Source of the DNA: Brevibacillus sp042683565
GTDB lineage: Bacteria; Bacillota; Bacilli; Brevibacillales; Brevibacillaceae
Reading direction: 5' to 3'
Assembly (NCBI RefSeq): GCF_042683565.1
Contig: NZ_JBHUJW010000005.1
Coordinates: 61,884-125,883, forward strand
Length of the DNA stretch: 64,000 bases
The position numbers and the translations under genes are program-made. Each line of letters starts with the position of its first letter. The first letter of the stretch is position 1. Below are positions 1-8,182 of this stretch, piece by piece. The notes beneath the pieces were generated by a model. That model did not search any database. It was not told the origin of the DNA and worked only from the letters and a program-made list of their open reading frames with translations.

Positions 1-301
1 GCTGAAAATCTTTGTACGGCATCGCGTCCGCATCCGGAGTGGCGGAAGTAAAGTCCACCCATCCCGTCTCGGACTTCCTGGCATGCCGGGGGCGGAGGAC
101 AGCGTAGTAGCCGCTTTTGGGAACGGAGTAGATCAGATGCTCCTTTTCCAGCTCCTGATACGCCCGTATCGCCGTGTTTTTGCTGCAATCCCAAAGCTTG
201 GACGCTGAACGGATCGAGGGCAGCTTTTCCCCAGGCTTGATGTTGCCCCGCGCCAGCTGCTCTTTTATAAGCGCTTTCACAACTTCGTATTTGTTCTCCA
301 T
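1..301 (-). CDS. MocR-type GntR/aminotransferase regulator, N-terminal part (cut by window edge)
   Basis: The minus strand from an ATG at 299-301 encodes about 100 residues before the window ends. It begins MENKYEVVKALIKEQLARG and has a GntR winged helix-turn-helix (GEKLPSIRSASKLWDCSKNT, then AYQELEKEHLIYSVPKSGYY). A linker follows that reads DFTSATPDADAMPYKDF, the usual entry into the PLP-dependent aminotransferase-like domain of MocR regulators. MocR proteins sense PLP-related or amino compounds and often control a divergent gene; here that gene is the GNAT at 424. The C-terminal domain lies outside the window, so its integrity is unknown. Class assignment is firm, the ligand is not known. 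Confidence 0.8.
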   Translation of the reverse strand, partial: MENKYEVVKALIKEQLARGNIKPGEKLPSIRSASKLWDCSKNTAIRAYQELEKEHLIYSVPKSGYYAVLRPRHARKSETGWVDFTSATPDADAMPYKDFQ

Positions 302-423
302 TTCTCCTCTCCTCCAGCCAATCTGTATGGGTACAGGTTTGCTTTTCATTTGTTTCCAAAATAGTTTGAATTCAGTATATTTGTTCACATACCAATCAGT
401 AAAGAGAAGCGAGGAGGGTACAG

Positions 424-858
424 ATGGAGATAAAACATAAATGTTTACCTTATTCCATCAGCGACAACAAGGAAGATTTGGACAGGGAACAGATTTACCG
501 CTGGCTCGCCACTACCTACTGGGCACAGAAGCGTCCCCGGGAGACGGTGTTCGCCAGCCTGCAGCAATCGCTCTGCTTCGGGCTATACGGGGAAAGCGGT
601 CAGGCAGGCTTCGCGCGCGTCGTCACGGATTATGCGACCTTCTCCTGGGTGTGCGACGTTTTCATCGCCCCGGCGCATCGCGGCAAAGGGCTGGGGAAAT
701 GGCTCATGGAAACCGTCGTCAACCACCCGGCCATCTGCCGCACCAACATGACGCTCGTCACCCGTGATGCGCACGGCCTGTATGAGCAGTACGGATTCGT
801 CCGCATGGAAATGATGCGGCGGATGGCGAATGAACAGACAAAATCCCCTGCGGGTTGA
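424..858 (+). CDS. GNAT family N-acetyltransferase
   Basis: A 144-residue protein of single-domain GNAT size. The acetyl-CoA loop is visible as APAHRGKGLGKWLM at about residues 80-93, and the C-terminal beta strands end in LYEQYGFVRM, typical of the fold. An SD-like GAGGAGGG lies just upstream of the ATG. It is transcribed divergently from a MocR regulator, a common regulator-target arrangement, and is followed at once by an intrinsic terminator, so it is probably monocistronic. The acceptor substrate cannot be read from the sequence. Confidence 0.85.
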   Translation: MEIKHKCLPYSISDNKEDLDREQIYRWLATTYWAQKRPRETVFASLQQSLCFGLYGESGQAGFARVVTDYATFSWVCDVFIAPAHRGKGLGKWLMETVVNHPAICRTNMTLVTRDAHGLYEQYGFVRMEMMRRMANEQTKSPAG

Positions 859-873
859 TTTCCGCGGGGGATT
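842..873 (+). terminator. intrinsic terminator of the GNAT gene
   Basis: A 12-bp stem (AATCCCCTGCGG with CCGCGGGGGATT, one wobble) closes an 8-nt loop. It overlaps the last codons of the GNAT gene and is followed by a pyrimidine-rich tract. Confidence 0.7.
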
Positions 874-906
874 CCCTTTCAGCTTTCTCTTTTTGCTTCA
901 GCGTTT

Positions 907-1877
907 TCATCGATATGTTGCTGCCGTTAACAAAGATTCGAGCGTTTTTTGAATTTCAACACCCTCGTAGAATGTAATAATATCGTTGTCTCGACCTTGA
1001 ATGGCATTGACTACGTGATCGATCAGTTCAAATAGATGGTCCGTTTGCTGCAAAGGAACCTCTGCCAGTTCCTCTCCTTCTTTTCCAAACAATAGGTTCC
1101 TCCAGTTGTTCAGTTTCACTCTGCCCAAGGTTCCATATATTGTTAGGGAGGCTTCTTCCTGAACAGCGGCTTGACTCAAACCGTTGAGGAGGACCTGAAT
1201 ATTACGATCTGCGAGAATCTGCAAACATGCGATTATTCCCGTTTCACAAGCTTCAGGATCATCCGGATATTCCACACACGAAACTACCTCGCCCAAAGGA
1301 CCAAATAACCGGTTAACCAGTTGCAGGAAATGCGGAACGACCTCTCTAATAAACCCTCCTTGCTCACGGGTGGAAATCCAATGATTTTGTTGCCAAGATC
1401 GAGGCCACTGCGGAAAATGAGCTTTGATGTCGACTCTCCGGATATCCCCAAGCTTTCCCGTCTGTATCAGGTTTGTTAATTCTTTATGGGCTGGACGGTA
1501 ATATGTCGGGAAATTATCGCATGAACTACTCCGGCGCCTACCGCTGTCTCCAGCATCTCCTCCGCTTCCTTCAAGGAATTCGCAAGCGGTTTTTCACAAA
1601 GCAGATGCTTTCCGCTCTTCAAAATATCAAGAGCAATCCCATGGTGATACTTTGGAGGAACAGCCAAATAAAGTAAATCCACTTGTTCTCGCTCGAGCAA
1701 GAGTCGGTAATCCGTATAGGCAGCGACCTTGTTTGCTGAATCGATATGGCTGCCCAATATGGCAGGGTTTTGATCGCACAATGCTACGACCTCTGTAGCG
1801 TGGTGTTCCCAAAATGCCCGCTTGATGATACTCCCTACACCGCCAAGTCCGATGATGCCAACCTTGATTTTATCCAT
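907..1877 (-). pseudogene. Gfo/Idh/MocA family oxidoreductase, frameshifted
   Basis: The N-terminal piece (1877 down to about 1520) has the Rossmann start KVGIIGLGGVGSIIKRAF and the catalytic-lysine motif CEKPLANS. It then leaves frame near 1519-1524, where the minus strand reads GCGATAATTTCCC. Restoring one A gives HAINFPTYYRPAHKELTNLI and continues in one frame through IREVVPHFLQLVNRLFG to the C-terminal domain, ending at 907. Read together this is a full-length NAD(P)-dependent sugar or inositol-type dehydrogenase of about 320 residues. A single 1-nt deletion therefore breaks the gene, unless it is a sequencing error or a programmed shift. It is divergent from the LysR regulator at 1993, its probable controller. 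Confidence 0.8.
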
Positions 1878-1992
1878 TTCTCCTTGATCCTCCCACGACT
1901 TTTATATGGTAATAGTAAATTCATCCTTTTCATTAGACAAATTAATCGTTATGATTTTTATTATTAAAAATTATTATCTATGAGGGATACAG

Positions 1993-2865
1993 ATGACGCT
2001 TCTCCAGATTCATGTTTTCATAGCGATTTCAAAGACTGGAAGTTTCACCAAGGCGGGAGAAATGCTTAATCTCACCCAATCAGCAATCAGTCAAACGCTC
2101 GCAGGGCTTGAGGCAGAAGTGGGATTGGTGCTCTTTCACCGCGGAAAAAACGGAGTTACCCTCACGGATGCCGGAGAGAGACTAATTCCTTATGCTCACC
2201 AAATCGTGAATAGCGAGGAACAATTTAAGCAGGTTGCGTCCTCCATCAACGGACTGCAAACAGGTCATCTTAGAATCGGATGCTTTCCGAGCTTTATGGC
2301 AAGTCATATGCCTGAGTTGATTAGCGGCTTTCGCAAGTGTTACCCGAAAATTTCCATCGAATTCAAAGAGGGTAATTATGAAGAAATCATCACCTGGCTT
2401 TTGGGCGGAGCCGTTGACGTCGCATTCAACGTGAAAACTGTCGATCCCCTTCAATTCATCCCCCTAATGAACGACCCTCTGCTCGTCGTTATGCCTAAAG
2501 ATCATCGCTATGCGAATCAGACAGAATTAACCGTTGAGCAAATCAAAAGCGAGCCTTTCATTCGAGATACCGGTTGCGAGCATTTTCTGGAAAAACTTTT
2601 TCCGGATTCCGGCCAGCAGCCGAATTACCAGTTCGGCGTGAGAGATACTTTTGCACTATTAGCAATGGTTCAATCCGGATTAGGCATTACCGTTTTACCC
2701 AAAATGTCTGTTCCAGAGAATTTGCTTAGCGTCTGTACGAGCGAATTTTATCCGAAGGTCGTTCGGACAATTGGACTATGCTATAATAGCCGCCGTACAA
2801 TCTCCCCCGGAGCATCAGCATTTGTTCGTTATGTAACCGACACCGTAAAACAATCATTGTTGTGA
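1993..2865 (+). CDS. LysR family transcriptional regulator
   Basis: A 290-residue protein of normal LysR length. The N-terminal winged helix-turn-helix covers about residues 1-60 (FIAISKTGSFTKAGEMLNLT, then QSAISQTLAGLEAEVGLVLF). The effector-binding region from about residue 90 contains the usual GHLRIGCFPS start of the periplasmic-binding-protein fold. It is divergent from the broken Gfo/Idh/MocA gene. The AT-rich 115-bp gap between them should hold both promoters and the LysR operator, so the dehydrogenase is the likely target. The effector is unknown. Confidence 0.9.
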   Translation: MTLLQIHVFIAISKTGSFTKAGEMLNLTQSAISQTLAGLEAEVGLVLFHRGKNGVTLTDAGERLIPYAHQIVNSEEQFKQVASSINGLQTGHLRIGCFPSFMASHMPELISGFRKCYPKISIEFKEGNYEEIITWLLGGAVDVAFNVKTVDPLQFIPLMNDPLLVVMPKDHRYANQTELTVEQIKSEPFIRDTGCEHFLEKLFPDSGQQPNYQFGVRDTFALLAMVQSGLGITVLPKMSVPENLLSVCTSEFYPKVVRTIGLCYNSRRTISPGASAFVRYVTDTVKQSLL

Positions 2866-2943
2866 AAATGTCTACGCAGACTTTATTTTGAGCCGCTGTC
2901 TCCAAAAGCGTCAAAAAGAAACAGGGACCACCCCTCTCCCCTG

Positions 2944-3140
2944 GTCGAACCGCTGAAGGGGAAAGAAATGATCCTGGTCTCCATGCTTCGCCAGAGCGCT
3001 TCCAACCAGGAAATTGCGGAAGCGCCAGGCAATGCGTTCGAGGCCGCCAATGTCTGTTTTCACCGCATTTACGGCAAACTCGTGAGCAGCCAGCCGAGGT
3101 GCAAGAGCTGCAGATGGTGCAGGTGTTCCCCTTGCTGAAA
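2944..3140 (+). pseudogene. remnant of a LuxR/MalT-type C-terminal HTH domain
   Basis: From 2944 the plus strand reads VEPLKGKEMILVSMLRQSAS, then NQEIAEAPGNAFEA and HRIYGKL. These are recognisable, decayed versions of the LuxR C-terminal helix-turn-helix (PLSxREMEVL, SNQEIAEAL, HRIYGKLGV). After KL the reading continues in another frame. There is no start codon and no upstream domain, so only the 3' end of a larger regulator gene survives between the LysR gene and the dehydratase. Confidence 0.55.
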
Positions 3141-3182
3141 GCTGGTCCGGCCCGTTGCCCCTCTGAAACCGTAGGTATTCGT

Positions 3183-4139
3183 TTACCGCGTAATCAGCCC
3201 TGCCATCGCAGCGAGGTCTACGTTCCCCCCGGAGATGATGGCGACGATCCGCTTGCCGCGCAGGGCGGTTTTTTCATACATGACCGCAGCAATCGTCGTC
3301 GCGCTGGACGGCTCGATCACCTGCTTCATCCGCTCCAGCACGAAGCAGAACGACTGGCGGATTTCTTCCTCCGTGACGAGGACGACATCATCCACGTACT
3401 TTTGCAGGACGGGAAACGTAAGCTCACCGGGCTGGCTGGTCCGCAGCCCATCCGCGATTGTCGACGTCGCACCGATGGAGACTGGCCGGTTTTGCTGCAG
3501 GGACTGATACGTGTCGCTCGCCAGCTGCGGCTCGACGCCGATAACCTGAACGGACGGCCTCGTCTCCTTGATCGCCGTCAACACTCCCGCGAGCAGCCCG
3601 CCGCCGCCGACAGGGACGAATACGGCATCGACTTCCTCGAGCTGCTCCAATATTTCCAGACCGACCGTTCCCTGCCCCGCCATGATGAGCAGATCGTCGT
3701 AGGGAGGGATGAACACGCCGTTCTGCTGTTTCGCCAGCTCGATGGCCCTTGGCAGCCGCTGCGTTGAAGTCAGGCCGCACGTCTCCACCTTGCCCCCGTA
3801 TGCCTCGATCGCTTCCCGTTTGCACGCAGCCACATCTTCTGGCACTACGATCGTCGCCGGAATGCCGAGCTTGTGCGCGATATACGCGACGGCTTGCCCG
3901 TGGTTGCCGGAGGAAGCGGCCGTGACAGACTCCGCCCCTTCCTGCACGGCCTGCCTGACCTTGTTCGTCGCCCCGCGAATCTTGAAGGAGCCCGTCTTTT
4001 GCAAATGCTCACCCTTCAAAAACACCTCATTTCCGCATAGCGCCGAAAGCTGTCGCGAGGAGAGCAGCGGTGTCTGGCGGATCGTATCCGCGATTCGCTC
4101 CCGTGCCGCCGCGATATCCGCTATCCCGATCATGCCCAT
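3183..4139 (-). CDS. threonine/serine dehydratase-like PLP enzyme (fold type II)
   Basis: A 318-residue enzyme without a regulatory ACT domain, the size of catabolic threonine dehydratase, serine racemase or hydroxyaspartate dehydratase. The PLP lysine lies in GSFKIRGATNK (about residue 50), the phosphate-binding region in SSGNHGQAVAYIA, and the glycine-rich loop in VPVGGGGLLAGV. The predicted reaction is beta-elimination of a hydroxy-amino acid to a 2-oxoacid and ammonia through an enamine. The RidA gene only 9 bp upstream fits this, since RidA hydrolyses such enamines. Two ATGs (4139 and 4133) are possible starts; the G-rich SD is better spaced for 4133. Substrate cannot be fixed from sequence. 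Confidence 0.85.
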   Translation of the reverse strand: MGMIGIADIAAARERIADTIRQTPLLSSRQLSALCGNEVFLKGEHLQKTGSFKIRGATNKVRQAVQEGAESVTAASSGNHGQAVAYIAHKLGIPATIVVPEDVAACKREAIEAYGGKVETCGLTSTQRLPRAIELAKQQNGVFIPPYDDLLIMAGQGTVGLEILEQLEEVDAVFVPVGGGGLLAGVLTAIKETRPSVQVIGVEPQLASDTYQSLQQNRPVSIGATSTIADGLRTSQPGELTFPVLQKYVDDVVLVTEEEIRQSFCFVLERMKQVIEPSSATTIAAVMYEKTALRGKRIVAIISGGNVDLAAMAGLITR

Positions 4140-4148
4140 CCCCCCCTT

Positions 4149-4607
4149 TTACCCTTGGACGGCGATGATGAAATCGATTTCCACCGGCGTATTGCCAGGC
4201 AGCTCGGCTGCGCCGACCGCCGTCCGGGCATGGCGTCCCTGATCGCCGAAAATTTGCTCCAGCAGCTCGGATGCAGCATCGATGACCTGCGGCTGCTGCT
4301 GAAACCCGTCGGCAGACTGGACGTAACCCGTGACTTTCAGGATGCGCTCGACCCGATCCAGGCTGCCGATCTCAGCTTCCAGGCAGCTAAGTCCTTTGAG
4401 TACGCAGAATCTCGCCAGCTCTCTCGCCTGCTCGACCGTGACGTCTTTTCCCACCTTGCCGACGTAGGGCAGCTTGCCGTCCACACGCGGTACTTGCCCG
4501 CTGACGTAAGCAACGCCAGCATGGACGACGACCGGCACGTACTGATACAGCGCGGGCACCGGTTCAGGCAGCTCCAGCCCCAGTTGTTGCAATCGTTCTC
4601 GAATCAT
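4149..4607 (-). CDS. ridA: RidA family reactive-enamine deaminase
   Basis: The 152-residue protein starts at ATG 4607, behind an AAGGAGG ribosome binding site; a longer upstream reading frame has no such signal. It has the RidA core (VSGQVPRVDGKLPYVGKVGK, then ARFCVLKGLSCLEAEIGSLD) and the C-terminal block NTPVEIDFIIAVQG. It is slightly longer than the 125-130 residues of housekeeping RidA and belongs to the YjgF/UK114 superfamily at large. Translation runs directly into the dehydratase gene, which would produce the 2-aminoacrylate or 2-aminocrotonate that RidA removes. Confidence 0.85.
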   Translation of the reverse strand: MIRERLQQLGLELPEPVPALYQYVPVVVHAGVAYVSGQVPRVDGKLPYVGKVGKDVTVEQARELARFCVLKGLSCLEAEIGSLDRVERILKVTGYVQSADGFQQQPQVIDAASELLEQIFGDQGRHARTAVGAAELPGNTPVEIDFIIAVQG

Positions 4608-4823
4608 GACAGCCTCCTTGGGTTTTGTTTGCGTACCAGACACTTCCGAATAATCGGAATGTTCTTGCTTGTTTGCGGTACTCCTTCCATTATGGGTGGG
4701 AGTTCGCGGAAAAGCTATGGGGATTTTGTCGGAGGGGGCGGAAAAAGGAGAAAACGCCTTCCCGCTGGAAACGAATCCCAGACTCATTCGTACAGATAAT
4801 AAACACGCAAAGGAGTTGGTTTT

Positions 4824-5022
4824 CATGCAGTACGTCGCGGGAGATACTCCGGTTACTTGTCCATGCTGCAAGCACGACCAGTTCGACAAGGACTATCGGC
4901 AGTTAAACTCACGGGGGGCGACTTTCTTTGGGCTGGACTGGGCGAACAAGGAAGCGGCGATTTTGATTTGCCAGAACTGCTCCTACATCATGTGGTTCAT
5001 GAAAAGTCCGAAGAGCCAATAA
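4824..5022 (+). CDS. small zinc-ribbon protein
   Basis: A 65-residue protein starting at ATG 4824 behind AAAGGAG. It has two CxxC pairs (TCPCCKHDQF near residue 12 and ICQNCSYIMW near residue 50), the spacing of a zinc ribbon. It resembles the short predicted nucleic-acid-binding Zn-ribbon proteins of Bacilli (COG3478-like). The longer in-frame reading from 4669 lacks a good start signal. No function is known; nucleic-acid binding is a family-level guess. Confidence 0.6.
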
Positions 5023-5161
5023 CAGAAATTGGATCAAATCCTTGGCGCGCCTTCGCCCGGTCGGACGGTGTCGTATAGATGACATCTGCAGTGTGCATGG
5101 AGGAAATGGGCGGGGATTGGCAGCGGTTCGCTATGGGATAGCGGCGGGAGATGAGCGGAAT

Positions 5162-5197
5162 GAGGCGGAGAGGATTGACTTTGCTCCTCTCCGCCTC
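5162..5197 (-). terminator. intrinsic terminator of the SDR gene
   Basis: A perfect 13-bp inverted repeat (GAGGCGGAGAGGA and its complement) around a 10-nt loop lies 60 bp downstream of the SDR stop codon. Confidence 0.6.
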
Positions 5198-5258
5198 CTG
5201 TCATGTCCAGACAGATAGGATCTCCCCTTTTTTTCGGAACGGGGAGTCCCTCTTTCTT

Positions 5259-6029
5259 CTATTTCGGCTGCAGCCGGATGGCGCCGTCCAGGCGGATCGT
5301 TTCGCCGTTGAGCATGGCGTTCTCGATGATGCTTCGGGCGAGCATGGCAAACTCGGAAGGATGGCCGAGGCGCGGAGGGAACGGGATGGTAGCGCCGAGC
5401 GCTTCCTTGGCCGAGCGGGGCAGCTTGTCGAACAGCGGTGTATCGAACAGCCCCGGCGCGATCGTCATGACGCGGATTCCGTAGGGGGCCAGATCGCGCG
5501 CGATCGGCAGGGTCATGCCGACGATGCCGCCCTTGGAGGCGCTGTAGGCTGCCTGCCCGACTTGCCCGTCAAAAGCAGCGATGGACGCGGTGTTGATGAT
5601 GACTCCCCGCTCCCCTTGCTTGTTCGGCTGGTTGCCGGCCATCTGCTCGACGGCCAGGCGGATGACGTTGAAGGTGCCGATCAGGTTGACTTCGATCACC
5701 TTGGAAAACGACTCCAGCGGATGCGGTCCGCTGCGGGACAGCGTCTTCTGCGCCGCTTTGATACCTGCACAGTTGACCGCGACATGGATGGTGCCGAAGC
5801 GGCTTGTCGCCTGCTCGATCGCTTCCCGGACGCTTCCTTCGCTCGTCACATCTGTCTGGACGAATATCGCGTTGTCCGCTCCCAGTTCCTCCGCCAGTGC
5901 GAGCCCCTTCTCACGGGCAAGATCCAGAATGGCGACTTTTCCCTTGTGGGCCACCAAATGCCTCGCTGCTGCTGCTCCCAGACCGGAGGCCCCGCCTGTA
6001 ACGATGGCTACCGCATTTTGAATCTCCAC
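5259..6029 (-). CDS. short-chain dehydrogenase (3-hydroxyacyl-CoA dehydrogenase type II-like)
   Basis: A 256-residue classical SDR. The nucleotide-binding motif is TGGASGLG near residue 14, and the catalytic Ser-Tyr-Lys set appears as NTASIAAF and YSASKGG. An aspartate at the end of beta-2 (AILDLARE) indicates NAD preference. The C-terminal LDGAIRLQPK and overall layout match HSD17B10/FabG-like hydroxyacyl-CoA dehydrogenases. The start chosen is GTG 6029 with GGGAGA upstream; an in-frame ATG at 6077 would add an unrelated 16-residue leader. No acyl-CoA genes flank it, so the substrate is open. Confidence 0.85.
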   Translation of the reverse strand: MEIQNAVAIVTGGASGLGAAAARHLVAHKGKVAILDLAREKGLALAEELGADNAIFVQTDVTSEGSVREAIEQATSRFGTIHVAVNCAGIKAAQKTLSRSGPHPLESFSKVIEVNLIGTFNVIRLAVEQMAGNQPNKQGERGVIINTASIAAFDGQVGQAAYSASKGGIVGMTLPIARDLAPYGIRVMTIAPGLFDTPLFDKLPRSAKEALGATIPFPPRLGHPSEFAMLARSIIENAMLNGETIRLDGAIRLQPK

Positions 6030-6365
6030 GCCATTCTCTCCCTTCTGGTTATCCGCATTTGACAAAAAGAGACGCAAGCTAGCTGCCAGCCGTCTGTTTC
6101 CGGCCCCTGCCGGCTTGACCGCCTGCCCCCCTGTCCGGACCCGGCTGCGGACAAGGTACAGACACTTTTGTCCCGCAGCAGGACACCTGAACGGGAAGCC
6201 AGCAGCATGCTCTCCTTGAACTTTTACCCGCTATCACTAGCTTATTAACCTGGGCGCTGACTTATCTCCGGAAAAGATGCAATCCCGCCCTCCGACGGGG
6301 CTGCGTCGTTTGCGTAGATGGGTCAACTGTTGCTTGGCAAAGGACGAGGACGCCGCTGGTGCCTT
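6030..6365. other. 336-bp intergenic stretch, nothing recognised
   Basis: GC-rich spacer between the SDR start and the end of the FusB-type gene. No credible coding frame with a start signal, no strong hairpin with a T-run and no family motif was seen; it presumably carries the SDR promoter. Confidence 0.4.
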
Positions 6366-7010
6366 TCATACACCCTGCCGCATCATCAGCACAAATTCAT
6401 CCAGCTTGTCGGTCGACGTGATGTTGCGATTGCAGGCGTGGCTGTCCTGGCAAATGTAGTTGCCCCGCTTCACATACGTCCCGTCGCCCGCGCTTTTGAT
6501 CTCCGCGATGAACATCCCGATCTCCTCGAACCGGTTGCACAGCGCGCACATCCCTTTTTGATTCATCGAGGTAAATGTCCCGGCAAAGCCAACTAAATTT
6601 CCTTGGAAATCAACGACGATGTACTTCTTTTGCGTCCCGTCGTCGTGCCAGCTGACATAGGAAGCCTCGTGGAGATTCAAATCTCCGGCGGCTGGCGGCT
6701 TTAGCTTTTTCGCCTTGGGAAACAGCTTTTTCAGCATTTGTCCGGTGATCGCCGGAAACGGAATGACGTACGGCTCCAGCTCGGCAAGATACTGCTTCGC
6801 ATCCATCTGCTCGCGGACGTCCGCAATGGCATGCAGTAATCGCCGCTGTTCCTCGCTCATTTCCGGAAACAGGCGGGATACATTTTCGATGGCGATCTCT
6901 TTGCGCGCGCGTTGGACATTCGGATCGCTGCTGCTCGAAAGTCCGTTCAGCAGTACCTTGGTTTGCGCTTTTATATAGTGAAAGTGGTAGCTTTTCATAA
7001 AGGGTTGCAT
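6366..7010 (-). CDS. FusB/FusC-family elongation factor G-binding protein
   Basis: A 214-residue protein, almost the same length as FusB (213). The C-terminal four-cysteine zinc finger is clear: KGMCALCNRFEE, then GTYVKRGNYICQDSHAC about 30 residues later, matching the same segment in FusB. The central LEPYVIPFPAITGQMLKKLF matches the domain that contacts EF-G. FusB-type proteins bind EF-G and release it from stalled post-translocation ribosomes, and in staphylococci this gives fusidic acid resistance. In environmental Bacilli such chromosomal FBP homologues are probably housekeeping factors. The ATG at 7010 is preferred because GGGAG lies 8 nt upstream. Confidence 0.85.
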   Translation of the reverse strand: MQPFMKSYHFHYIKAQTKVLLNGLSSSSDPNVQRARKEIAIENVSRLFPEMSEEQRRLLHAIADVREQMDAKQYLAELEPYVIPFPAITGQMLKKLFPKAKKLKPPAAGDLNLHEASYVSWHDDGTQKKYIVVDFQGNLVGFAGTFTSMNQKGMCALCNRFEEIGMFIAEIKSAGDGTYVKRGNYICQDSHACNRNITSTDKLDEFVLMMRQGV

Positions 7011-7138
7011 CTTGTTCACTCCCGCGCATCGTTAGTCGTAATTCTCTCTTTTTCAGACTATACGATTGGCGTGACAGCAGAAATGGAGAAGATGATTCGG
7101 AACCGAAGTCGGCATACTCGCCTCGCGTCGAAGCATGG

Positions 7139-8083
7139 TCAGGAGCCGTATTTGGCTGCCAGCTCGGACAGTTTTTGTTTGATGCAATCCACCAGTTCAA
7201 CGGGCTGCTCCACGGTCGCTTCCTGTCCCAAGCCGATGAAAAACGAGGCGTAAAACGGGACGTCCTGCCTGGTGATGCTGCCTGCGAGCCAGCCGCTGCC
7301 ATCTGCGCGCACATGCAGCTCGGGGATTGGCCACGGCGCTGACTCGCATGCCTGCACGCCCACTCTCGTCAGCTCGGCACGCAGCGTGAGCCCCTCTTCC
7401 TCGCCCTTGCTGCTCCACTCCCGATTTTCGAGGTGAATGCCGCGCAGATCGAGCGGCTGCTTCTTTGTATGCTCGGCCGAATGTATCCGGTCGCAGCGAA
7501 ACACGCGAATGCCTTCGCTTTGCCAGCAGTAGGCCGGGCAGTACCAGAGGCCGTTTCGCGTGTAGATGCCGATAGGCTGAATCTCGCGCAGGGAGCGTTT
7601 GTCCCGCGATTCGTAGTCGATGAGCAGCACGCTCTGCCGGATCGCGGCGTCGAGCAGGATGGACAGATGCGGGGAACTGATCTGCCTCGCGGGAGGGGCG
7701 AAGTCGACGCGGTTCTTCATTTGGTCGATGCGGTCGCGGACGTCGCCGGGCATGTAGTGGTAAAACTTTTGCAGCGCGGATTGCGACTTTGCCTCAAAGG
7801 GAAGGGAGGCGTAATGGCGCAGCGCGTGGACGGCGAAAAAAATGGCGACAGCTTCGTCCTCCGTAAACGCGATGGGAGGCAATATTCTCTCCTTGAGCAC
7901 CTGGTAGCCGCCGTGCGGACCCACTTCCGAATAGAGCGGGACGCCCAGTTCGCTCAGCTCCTGCAAATCCCGCAAGATCGTCCGCGTCGAGACGCCGAAT
8001 TCCTGGGCCAGCTCCTTCACGGTAAACTTGCGCTTGCGGTTGACGGTCATCATCAATTCCATCAGTCGTTTGGATTTGGGCAT
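7139..8083 (-). CDS. YafY-type HTH/WYL transcriptional regulator
   Basis: A 314-residue protein with an N-terminal HTH_11 winged helix (FTVKELAQEFGVSTRTILRD, residues about 20-40, then LSELGVPLYSEVGPHGGYQV) and a central WYL domain (SVLLIDYESRDKRSLREIQP, then GLWYCPAYCW). WYL domains bind ligands, often nucleotides or nucleic acids, and control the DNA-binding part. It is divergent from the alpha/beta hydrolase at 8183, with a TGACA-N5-TGTCA dyad between them. It is the same length and layout as the second WYL regulator at 43712. Confidence 0.9.
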   Translation of the reverse strand: MPKSKRLMELMMTVNRKRKFTVKELAQEFGVSTRTILRDLQELSELGVPLYSEVGPHGGYQVLKERILPPIAFTEDEAVAIFFAVHALRHYASLPFEAKSQSALQKFYHYMPGDVRDRIDQMKNRVDFAPPARQISSPHLSILLDAAIRQSVLLIDYESRDKRSLREIQPIGIYTRNGLWYCPAYCWQSEGIRVFRCDRIHSAEHTKKQPLDLRGIHLENREWSSKGEEEGLTLRAELTRVGVQACESAPWPIPELHVRADGSGWLAGSITRQDVPFYASFFIGLGQEATVEQPVELVDCIKQKLSELAAKYGS

Positions 8084-8108
8084 CTTTTTTCTCCCGATTG
8101 TTTAATCA

Positions 8109-8123
8109 TGACAAGTTCTGTCA
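8109..8123. promoter_or_regulatory. TGACA-N5-TGTCA dyad, candidate WYL regulator operator
   Basis: A perfect 5-bp inverted repeat around AGTTC in the gap between the WYL regulator and the hydrolase. The same arms and spacing recur in a longer palindrome (43643-43665) beside the other WYL regulator in this window. Confidence 0.5.
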
Positions 8124-8182
8124 CTATTGTCTGTTACCGTATAAGAGAAAGCAACCAGCTGCGATGAAAAGGAGGAATTGGC

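Noticed and set aside
3099..3767. Long plus-strand frame opposite the threonine-dehydratase-like gene
   Set aside because: High-GC antisense shadow; the minus-strand gene has PLP motifs, a ribosome binding site and a RidA partner.
5023..5161. Possible gene between the zinc-ribbon gene and the SDR terminator
   Set aside because: No frame with a start signal; it is short intergenic sequence.
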